The translations under genes were made by a program, and so were the position numbers. From a bacterium (lineage in GTDB: Bacteria; Verrucomicrobiota; Verrucomicrobiia; Limisphaerales; UBA11358): 64,000 bases of DNA. Positions 18,041-28,104 of the stretch are shown one piece after another (the stretch's first letter is position 1; the number at the start of each line of letters is the position of its first letter). The notes under the pieces were generated by a model. That model was not told the origin of the DNA. It searched no databases and saw only the letters and a program-made list of their open reading frames with translations. The stretch spans positions 62,001-126,000 of the forward strand of contig JAKALA010000002.1 of NCBI GenBank assembly GCA_021813325.1. The letters are read 5' to 3'.

Positions 18041-18056
18041 CTGATCACGCGATCAG
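18041..18056. promoter_or_regulatory. Perfect short palindrome upstream of atpB
   Basis: CTGATC-ACGC-GATCAG, a six-base perfect inverted repeat 20 bases before the atpB start codon. It could be an operator or an mRNA leader hairpin; no binding protein can be named. Confidence 0.3.
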
Positions 18057-18076
18057 TTGTGTGTCCAGTTGAATCA

Positions 18077-19129
18077 ATGGTGAACCGGTTCCAAAAAATC
18101 ATTTTGTCACTACTGCTGGCAACCCTTGCCTTCGGGGCCAGTCTGAAGGCGGAATCTTCCGGCGTCGCCGCAGGTGAACCGGCGGTTCAAACGGCAAAAG
18201 TTGACGCTCCCAAAGTTGACGCCGTCGCGGACAAGCCGTTGGTGACGGCTTATGCGCCGGCTTTGCTCTTTTTGGGGCCGGTGCCCGCCAACGCGGCCGA
18301 AGAGGAACTGCATGTTCCAACTCTTTTTGCCAGACAATGGCCCCAAGGCTGGCCGTCCATACCGATTACCAATTCCCTCATCTTCACCTGGGTGGTGACG
18401 TTAACTCTTCTGCTAATCGTTCGAGCCGGCACGCGAAAAATGAGTGAAGTTCCGACCGGCACCCAGAACGTGGTTGAGGCGTTGGTGGGCGGATTGCGGG
18501 GAATGTGTGAGGGTTTGCTGGAACCCAAGGTGGCCAAATGGGTTTTCCCGCTGGTGGCGACTTACTTCATTTTCATTGTGACGGCCAACTTAATGGCGTT
18601 GCTTCCCGGCGTGGGCAGTATCGGATGGGGGGTGGCGGACACCTCCAGTTCCCTGCCTTGGGCAATTCATCATGCCGAATCACCGTTGCTCCGCCCGCCC
18701 ACCGCCGATGCCAACATGACGGTGGCCATGGCTGCCATTTTTTTTGTCATGAGCACTTGGTGGGGGCTGAAATACAACGGCCTGTGGGGCATGGTGAAGC
18801 ACATCTTCGGTGTGAAAGGCGGTTTCAAGGGGGTGGTTGTGATTCCGTTGTCTTTGATTTTCCTGTTTGTCGGCTGCATTGAAATTATTTCCATCTGCGT
18901 GCGGCCGGTGGCGCTGGCCATGCGTTTGTATGGCAATATTTATGGCGGGGAAAGCGTCTTGACCATGATGTTGACGAATTCGCCGCTGGGCATCGCCGCT
19001 GTGCCTTTTTATTTTCTGGAATTGATCGTGGCGTTGGTGCAGGCGCTCGTGTTCATGATGCTGAGCGTCGCCTTCATCGGCATGTTTTGCACGCATGACG
19101 ACGAGAACGGCGGGGAGCACGCGCATTGA
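18077..19129 (+). CDS. atpB: ATP synthase Fo subunit a
   Basis: The proton-channel stator subunit of F1Fo ATP synthase, a polytopic membrane protein of 350 residues. The essential arginine is in Ala-Leu-Ala-Met-Arg-Leu-Tyr-Gly-Asn (Arg283), followed by the helix that faces the c ring. The protein carries about 85 extra N-terminal residues: a signal-like hydrophobic stretch (about 5-25) and an Ala/Val/Asp/Lys-rich linker before the conserved core. The ATG at 18077 puts the basic-hydrophobic segment at the start; a GTG at 18059 adds only six residues. First gene of the atp operon, and no atpI gene precedes it. A 71-base gap to atpE is the largest inside the operon. Confidence 0.95.
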   Translation: MVNRFQKIILSLLLATLAFGASLKAESSGVAAGEPAVQTAKVDAPKVDAVADKPLVTAYAPALLFLGPVPANAAEEELHVPTLFARQWPQGWPSIPITNSLIFTWVVTLTLLLIVRAGTRKMSEVPTGTQNVVEALVGGLRGMCEGLLEPKVAKWVFPLVATYFIFIVTANLMALLPGVGSIGWGVADTSSSLPWAIHHAESPLLRPPTADANMTVAMAAIFFVMSTWWGLKYNGLWGMVKHIFGVKGGFKGVVVIPLSLIFLFVGCIEIISICVRPVALAMRLYGNIYGGESVLTMMLTNSPLGIAAVPFYFLELIVALVQALVFMMLSVAFIGMFCTHDDENGGEHAH

Positions 19130-19200
19130 ATTTAATTTGCGGCCGGGAGACCTTGAGGCGAACGGCGGCAGAAAACTGAAACCTAAAAATCGAAAAACAT

Positions 19201-19434
19201 ATGATGTTAGCACAAACAGTCGCGCAAACCTTGACCTTGCACGGTAATGCCGGCGTGGGAATCGTCGGTGCCGGTGCCGCCATCGGGATCGGGCTTTCCG
19301 GTCTGGGCGCCGCCATGGCGATCGGACGCAACCCGGGCGCGTTTGGCAAAATCTTCATCCTAGCGCTACTTGCGATGGCGCTTTCCGAAGGTCTCGCGAT
19401 GCTCGTGTATTTCTTGCCGATGCTCAACAAGTAA
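19201..19434 (+). CDS. atpE: ATP synthase Fo subunit c
   Basis: A 77-residue proteolipid of the rotor ring: two transmembrane helices around the polar loop Gly-Arg-Asn-Pro-Gly, with the ion-binding carboxylate Glu63 in the second helix (Ala-Leu-Ser-Glu-Gly-Leu). The residue after the glutamate is Gly, not the Ser/Thr of sodium-binding rings, so proton coupling is inferred. The N-terminal 15 residues are more polar than usual. Confidence 0.96.
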   Translation: MMLAQTVAQTLTLHGNAGVGIVGAGAAIGIGLSGLGAAMAIGRNPGAFGKIFILALLAMALSEGLAMLVYFLPMLNK

Positions 19435-19446
19435 TCCCTTTGACCT

Positions 19447-19944
19447 ATGGGAGAAATGCTCCAGACGCTGGGCATCCAGTGGACGAAACTGATTCCGCAG
19501 TTCATCAACTTCGGCATCGTAATGTTCGTCCTGTGGAAGTGGGCTTACAAGCCTGTCTTCAACATGTTGGATGCGCGGCAGAAAAAAATCGCCGAGAGCA
19601 TCGCCAACGCCGACAAGATTAAGGCCGAATTGGAACGCACTCAGGCGGATCGCCAGAAAACCCTGGCCGAAGCCGGGGAATTGGCCAACAAGATCATCGC
19701 CGATGCCCGCGAAGCGGCTGCCCGCCTAAGCGAAATGGAAACGCAAAAGGCTGTGGCCGTGGCCGAGCAGATTATCGCCAAGGCGCGTGAGGCGGCCGCC
19801 CAGGATCATGCCCGGATGCTTGCGGAATTGAAGCGCGAAGTCGGACGCCTGGTGGTGCAAACCACCACGACCGTCACCGGCAAGGTTCTCACCGCCGAAG
19901 ATCAGCGCCGTCTGGCCGAGGAAACCCAGAAGCAACTGGCCTGA
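19447..19944 (+). CDS. atpF: ATP synthase Fo subunit b
   Basis: A 165-residue peripheral-stalk subunit with one N-terminal transmembrane helix (about 12-32) followed by a long charged coiled coil (Lys-Ile-Ala-Glu-Ser-Ile-Ala-Asn-Ala-Asp-Lys-Ile-Lys-Ala-Glu-Leu-Glu onward) that reaches F1. Starts 12 bases after atpE and is followed 8 bases later by atpH. A single b gene is present; no b' paralog is seen. Confidence 0.95.
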   Translation: MGEMLQTLGIQWTKLIPQFINFGIVMFVLWKWAYKPVFNMLDARQKKIAESIANADKIKAELERTQADRQKTLAEAGELANKIIADAREAAARLSEMETQKAVAVAEQIIAKAREAAAQDHARMLAELKREVGRLVVQTTTTVTGKVLTAEDQRRLAEETQKQLA

Positions 19945-19952
19945 CGCAAGGA

Positions 19953-20345
19953 ATGAAAATTTCCAAACAAGCCCAACGCGAAGCGCGCCAGTTGTTCCGA
20001 AGTTGTCTTCGCAACGGACGCCTGGATGAGGCCCGTGTCCGGCAGACAGTGGCACTGCTGTCGGAAAAAAAGCCGCGCGGATACGTTGAAATTCTCGTTC
20101 GGCTGCACCGGCTGGTGAAGTTGGATCTTGAGCAGCATGCGGCCCGCATTGAAAGCGCCGTCGAACTGCCGGGCGAAACCCGGCAGCAGGTGGTGCAGCA
20201 CCTCAATCAAATCTACGGTGATGGCCTGACCTTGTCGTTTGCGCAAAACCCCGCCTTGCTTGGCGGCTTGCGCATTCAGGTGGGCAGCGACCTTTTCGAC
20301 GGCAGTGTGAAGACCCGTTTGGAAAAATTGGAGCAGAGTTTTTAA
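19953..20345 (+). CDS. atpH: ATP synthase F1 subunit delta (short form)
   Basis: At 130 residues this is about 50 shorter than the usual delta/OSCP (about 180). The conserved C-terminal element that binds subunit b is present (Gly-Gly-Leu-Arg-Ile-Gln-Val-Gly-Ser-Asp-Leu-Phe-Asp-Gly-Ser-Val-Lys-x-Arg-Leu), while the N-terminal helical bundle that caps the alpha subunits is reduced. Position between atpF and atpA makes the identity firm. The frame is intact and no in-frame start upstream would add the missing part, so it looks naturally short rather than broken. Confidence 0.9.
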   Translation: MKISKQAQREARQLFRSCLRNGRLDEARVRQTVALLSEKKPRGYVEILVRLHRLVKLDLEQHAARIESAVELPGETRQQVVQHLNQIYGDGLTLSFAQNPALLGGLRIQVGSDLFDGSVKTRLEKLEQSF

Positions 20346-20354
20346 CCGGATACT

Positions 20355-21887
<1,533 letters not shown>

Positions 21888-21896
21888 TAAATTTTC

Positions 21897-24248
<2,352 letters not shown>

Positions 24249-24249
<1 letters not shown>

Positions 24250-24659
24250 TGGCTGCCACGCTCAAATTGGAAATCGTCACGCCGGAGGCGAAAGTTTACT
24301 CGGACAGCGTTGACATGGTGACGCTCACCGGCGTTGATGGTGAGATGGGGATTTTTCCCGAGCACATGCCTTTGATGACGCAGTTGGTTGCCGGCGAAGT
24401 CTTGGCCCGAAAAAACGCCACGGAAATTGCGCTCGCGGTCGGGGATGGGTTTGTGCAGATCACCAAGGATCGCGTGGCAATTCTCACGGACATGGCCATC
24501 AAGGCCGAGGATATTGACGAGCAAAAGGCCGAGGAGGCCAAGCGGCGCGCCGAAGCCCGGCTCCAGCAAAAGTTGAGCGATGAGGAGGCGGCGACGGTTC
24601 ATGCCGCGCTGGCGCATGCTCTGGCGCAAATCAAAGTCAAACAACACCATCGAAAGTGA
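24249..24659 (+). CDS. atpC: ATP synthase F1 subunit epsilon
   Basis: A 136-residue regulatory and coupling subunit. The N-terminal beta-barrel carries the family signature (Gly-Val-Asp-Gly-Glu-Met-Gly-Ile-Phe-Pro-Glu-His-Met-Pro-Leu), and the C-terminal helical hairpin (about 88-136, Ala/Glu/Lys-rich) is full length, so epsilon-type inhibition of ATP hydrolysis is possible. Last gene of the operon. Confidence 0.96.
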
Positions 24660-24675
24660 CGCACAGTTTTCAAGC

Positions 24676-24712
24676 AAACAGCGCGGAGAAGATTCTCCGC
24701 GCTGTTTTGTTT
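24676..24712 (+). terminator. Rho-independent terminator of the atp operon
   Basis: A near-perfect 14-base stem, AACAGCGCGGAGAA (24677-24690) against TTCTCCGCGCTGTT (24693-24706), with a tight loop and T-rich tail, 17 bases after the atpC stop. Confidence 0.95.
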
Positions 24713-24803
24713 CGAGCCTGGCGATTTGAGGATTTATCCTTTCGCTGCCAACCAAGCTTGGTTAGCTTTTCTTCCGGCCTGCCATGATCCACGGATTTCT
24801 CCC

Positions 24804-25820
24804 ATGAAACGCCTGATGATACTTCTCAGCCTGATCGGACTGGGAATCGCAACCGGCGTGATCATTTGGAGCGGTTATCGGCAGGTGTTGCAGGCGTTGT
24901 CCGTGGCGGGGTGGGGCATTTTGTGGACCTGCCTGGCCCATTTGCTTTCAATGATTTTTTGCGTCATCGGCTGGCAGACGTTGCTGAAACGCAATCGTCC
25001 CGGTAAGGCGGTTTTCTTCTATATCCTGTGGATTCGCGCGGCCATCAACAACCTGATGCCCGTGGCGCGCATCGGCGGCGAGGTGGTTTCCGTGCGCCTG
25101 CTGATGCGGCATGGCGTTCGGAAATCGCAGGCGGTGGCTTGCACCGTCGTGGAGACGACGCTTTCCGTGATTGCCGTTTTTATTTTCACCGTGGTTGGCG
25201 TGGCTTTTTTTACCTTGCGGGTCAGCGATCAAAACCTGGCTGGCCGGCTGATCATGGGATTGCTGCTTTCGGTGCCGTTGCTGGCGGCGTTTGTGCTGAT
25301 TCAGCGGATCGGGATTTTCAGTCTGTTGACGAAAATTTTCACCCTGCTGTTTGGCGAAACCTGGACCACTTTTCTCGGCAACACCGCCCATCTTGATCAG
25401 GCGGTGCGGACCATGTATCGGCGGCGCGGTCGGGCTTTGGCTTGCCTGTTTTGGCAATGCGCCTCTTGGAGTTCAGGCACCATTGAAATCTGGCTGGCCC
25501 TGCATTTTCTTGGGCACACGCTGCCGCTTTCCGAGGCGTTCATGATCGAAGCCCTGATTCAAGGCACGGGCAGTGCGGCCTTTGTGGTGCCGGGCGCGTT
25601 GGGCGTGCAGGAAGCGGGATTTTTATTATACGGCCATCTGCTGGGATTGACCCCGGATGTGGCGACGGCGCTGGCGGTGATCCGCCGCTGCCGCGATTTG
25701 TTGCTCTACGCGCCGGGCTTGATTGTCTGGCAGATGCAGGAGGGCGGGGCGTGGTTCAAGCGGCGGCGGACGGATGCAAAAAATGGGTCATCGCCTGACA
25801 AACCTCTTCCGGATCGGTGA
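24804..25820 (+). CDS. Flippase-like / lysylphosphatidylglycerol-synthase-type integral membrane protein (YbhN/HpnL group)
   Basis: A 338-residue polytopic membrane protein with about eight predicted helices, resembling the LPG_synthase_TM (UPF0104, HpnL/AglD2) family. Typical features are the early Ile-Arg-Ala-Ala-Ile-Asn-Asn-Leu-Met-Pro-Val-Ala-Arg-Ile-Gly-Gly-Glu block (about 75-91) and the C-terminal Pro-Gly-Ala-Leu-Gly-Val-Gln-Glu-Ala-Gly segment. Family members are linked to lipid or glycolipid transfer across the membrane, but the activity is not settled. The ATG at 24804 starts at the first hydrophobic helix. The 3' end overlaps the convergent PIG-L gene by 65 bases. Together with the neighbouring deacetylase and glycosyltransferase, a glycolipid or surface-glycan role is plausible. 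Confidence 0.78.
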   Translation: MKRLMILLSLIGLGIATGVIIWSGYRQVLQALSVAGWGILWTCLAHLLSMIFCVIGWQTLLKRNRPGKAVFFYILWIRAAINNLMPVARIGGEVVSVRLLMRHGVRKSQAVACTVVETTLSVIAVFIFTVVGVAFFTLRVSDQNLAGRLIMGLLLSVPLLAAFVLIQRIGIFSLLTKIFTLLFGETWTTFLGNTAHLDQAVRTMYRRRGRALACLFWQCASWSSGTIEIWLALHFLGHTLPLSEAFMIEALIQGTGSAAFVVPGALGVQEAGFLLYGHLLGLTPDVATALAVIRRCRDLLLYAPGLIVWQMQEGGAWFKRRRTDAKNGSSPDKPLPDR

Positions 25821-26538
25821 AGTCCACACGTGGGTGGCGGAATGGCACCCAGCGAAACCGCGCATACCACAAAGTCCCTTGATGCGGTGGCTGGCTGTAA
25901 TCGTATTTGGCAATGGGTCGGAAACACTCGCTTTCAGTTTTGACGTAACCCAGGTTGCATTGTTCGGAAACGTAAAGTTCCAGCGCTTGTTTTTTTTCCT
26001 TCTGCTCCGCGGGAGAAAGTCGAATTCTGGTTTCTAGTCCGTTGTTTTTGGGGAATTCCTGCGAATGGGCACGTCCGCCGGCAAAGTTGTATTCGGCAAA
26101 TTCCAGCACGGACACATTTTCGGTCAGCGTGCTGACAATGGCATTCAACACGTCGTGATCCGGGTTGCCGCCTTCGTAAGCCGGTGCCCATATTTGGTCA
26201 ATGTGATGTTCAGTCATGGCCTGGCGAATTTCCGTGTTCAAAGTGGGCATGTGTTGCCGAAGGCTGCGGGCCGCGCGGCCCGACCAGCCGACGGGAATTA
26301 AATTGAGCCGCTTTGCGGCCTGCTCCGCTTCGTTGCGTCGCCGTGCCACGTGTCCGTCGTGCTTTTTGCGATCCCAAGGCCAGCGCACATCGCGCGCGAT
26401 ACAGCCATGCGTCAGATAAAGCGCGTAGATTTTTGAACCTTCAGCCTGGGCGCGGCGAATGGTGGCAAAGCATGCGACGAGTTCATCATCCGGATGCGGG
26501 ACCAAAAGGAGAATATGTCGTCCAAATGGGCTGGGCAT
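25756..26538 (-). CDS. PIG-L/LmbE-family zinc deacetylase
   Basis: A 260-residue enzyme of the PIG-L family, which removes acetyl groups from N-acetylglucosamine-type substrates (GlcNAc-PI, mycothiol and bacillithiol precursors, antibiotics). The zinc/catalytic motif Pro-His-Pro-Asp-Asp-Glu is at residues 14-19, and a later Asn-Pro-Asp-His-Asp-Val provides the third metal ligand. The ATG at 26538 is used because homology starts there; upstream sequence belongs to the GT4 gene, whose stop is 8 bases away, so the two form an operon (GT4 first). In bacillithiol synthesis a GT4 (BshA) and a PIG-L (BshB) also pair, but no ligase gene (bshC) is nearby, so this is only one option. Confidence 0.85.
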   Translation of the reverse strand: MPSPFGRHILLLVPHPDDELVACFATIRRAQAEGSKIYALYLTHGCIARDVRWPWDRKKHDGHVARRRNEAEQAAKRLNLIPVGWSGRAARSLRQHMPTLNTEIRQAMTEHHIDQIWAPAYEGGNPDHDVLNAIVSTLTENVSVLEFAEYNFAGGRAHSQEFPKNNGLETRIRLSPAEQKEKKQALELYVSEQCNLGYVKTESECFRPIAKYDYSQPPHQGTLWYARFRWVPFRHPRVDFTDPEEVCQAMTHFLHPSAAA

Positions 26539-26546
26539 GACTTGCT

Positions 26547-27833
26547 TTACGGGTTTATTGAGGGTTTGACGGTCGTGGTATTCATCGCCTTGAGCCAGAT
26601 GGCGAACAAATCTTCGGCCAGGACATCTTCCCAGCTGGCCAGGTGCTTTTCGCTGTAAGCCAAAGCGGCCTGGCGCATTGCCTGGCGCGCCTCGGGCCGG
26701 GTGGCCATTTCGCGCAGGGCATTTGTCCACGCCTCAACTCCGCTGTTCACCACTTTCATGGCGGGGGTGAAATTAAACAATGGCGCCACCCCGCTTTTTT
26801 CCGCCACCAGAACCGGGCAGCCCGAAACCAGGGCTTCCACGCCGGCCATGCTGCGCATCTCAACTTCTGAAGTGAGCGCCAGCGCGTCGGCGCTGGCGTA
26901 GAGCCGTGCCAGGTCTTCCGGCCTCACAAATCCCGGCACGGACACATGGGTGCCGAGCCGTTGTTTCAAATCCTGTTCCGCCGGCCCAATCCCTGCGGTG
27001 ATCAAATGCAGAGGCAGGCCTTCAGCCAGTAATTTTTCCATGGCGGCAATCAAGGTGTAGATGTTTTTGCCGACATCCAGCCGACCCACAAACAAAATCA
27101 CAATTTTATTAGCCGGAACACCGTGGCTCCGCTCGATTTCGGCGCGTTGATTGCGGTGCGCCCCAAACATGGCGCGGTCGATTCCCAGTCGCAAATAATG
27201 CACGCGATTGGTCCCGACGATCGTCTGGGCGAACGCTTCATCCTCCGCACGCGTCACCAGGACGTGCCGGCAGGTCTCCACGTGTTTTGCCAGCCGGGCT
27301 TTCATGCCTTCGCGCTTTTTCTGCGGAACTCGCCAGCGCGTGACCAGCAGACGGGTCAATACACCGTGTTTTCCCAACAGGCTTTCAATGGTGTGCTGTG
27401 TGAAAATTTCCGAATACGACAGCGTGTCCGTATGGAAGGAAGTCACAAGGGGAATGTTGTGGCGGCGGCAAATTTTTTCAGCCGTGCGGGCAAAGGCAAA
27501 AAAACCATCCGTCGTATGAATCAAATCGTATTGCGGCAGTTCCCGGGCCAGGCCCGGATGAAACGGCGCCAGGTCTGTATGGTCTGGCACATAGGGCAGG
27601 AACTTCAGATGCGAAGTGCTGAAAACGGGCGGCAGTTGGCGGATGCGCGCTTTGGGTCCCAACACTTCCTCGCTCTTTTTGCCGGAGCAATAAAGAGTCA
27701 GGTCCAGTGGCAACGGACTGTGCGCGGCGGCTTGGGCGAACCGCTCCCAGCATTTCACATGGCCGCCCGACTGCGAGGAGCGGGGCAAATCGATCAACGC
27801 GGCGACGCGCAATGGACGTTCGGGAATTGTCAT
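26547..27833 (-). CDS. GT4-family glycosyltransferase
   Basis: A 428-residue GT-B enzyme, family 4. The N-terminal half holds Ile-His-Thr-Thr-Asp-Gly-Phe-Phe and Ser-Phe-His-Thr-Asp-Thr, as seen in diacylglycerol/phosphatidylinositol glucosyl- and mannosyltransferases. The C-terminal half has Ile-Leu-Phe-Val-Gly-Arg-Leu-Asp-Val-Gly-Lys-Asn and the donor-binding E-x7-E-like region (Glu-Met-Arg-Ser-Met-Ala-Gly-Val-Glu-Ala-Leu-Val-Ser-Gly-Cys-Pro-Val). Probable cytoplasmic enzyme using a nucleotide sugar. Paired with the downstream PIG-L deacetylase, so an N-acetylhexosamine lipid or thiol conjugate is a reasonable product guess. ATG 27833 is preferred over TTG 27866. Confidence 0.82.
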   Translation of the reverse strand: MTIPERPLRVAALIDLPRSSQSGGHVKCWERFAQAAAHSPLPLDLTLYCSGKKSEEVLGPKARIRQLPPVFSTSHLKFLPYVPDHTDLAPFHPGLARELPQYDLIHTTDGFFAFARTAEKICRRHNIPLVTSFHTDTLSYSEIFTQHTIESLLGKHGVLTRLLVTRWRVPQKKREGMKARLAKHVETCRHVLVTRAEDEAFAQTIVGTNRVHYLRLGIDRAMFGAHRNQRAEIERSHGVPANKIVILFVGRLDVGKNIYTLIAAMEKLLAEGLPLHLITAGIGPAEQDLKQRLGTHVSVPGFVRPEDLARLYASADALALTSEVEMRSMAGVEALVSGCPVLVAEKSGVAPLFNFTPAMKVVNSGVEAWTNALREMATRPEARQAMRQAALAYSEKHLASWEDVLAEDLFAIWLKAMNTTTVKPSINP

Positions 27834-28007
27834 CGTTGGTGCAAACCCTGGCGGTTTACCAAGCAAGGAAACTGGCGCGCGAAAGCATATTCATTGAGAC
27901 GAGCCTTTGATCAAGGTTTTGCAGGTGAAGTGTATTGGATGTCTGCGGGATTCACCAGTTTTAACCGAAACGCCCGTCGAGTTTGAATCGGTTTTATGCG
28001 GTGTGTT

Positions 28008-28039
28008 CCGACTCACCGACTCACCGACTCACCGACTCA
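28008..28039. repeat. Four perfect tandem copies of the 8-base unit CCGACTCA
   Basis: Read directly: copies at 28008, 28016, 28024 and 28032. The array lies in the gap between the GT4 start and the convergent end of the glucan phosphorylase gene. A related 11-base string (CTCACCGACTC on the minus strand) is present in another gap at 52156-52166. Confidence 0.9.
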
Positions 28040-28044
28040 AAGCG

Positions 28045-28077
28045 AAAGCGGCGTGGAAATGTTTCTCACGCCGCTTT
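28045..28077 (-). terminator. Perfect hairpin downstream of the glucan phosphorylase gene
   Basis: AAAGCGGCGTG (28045-28055) pairs perfectly with CACGCCGCTTT (28067-28077). It lies 28 bases beyond the phosphorylase stop codon. A terminator role is likely from position, though neither strand has a long U-run after the stem. Confidence 0.5.
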
Positions 28078-28104
28078 GCCTTGGGTTTGGTAATGACCGC
28101 CGGG

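Noticed and set aside
26547-27833. Assignment of the GT4 gene as bshA of bacillithiol synthesis
   Set aside because: The GT4/PIG-L pairing fits, but no bshC-like gene is present, and the N-terminal motifs look more like lipid glycosyltransferases.
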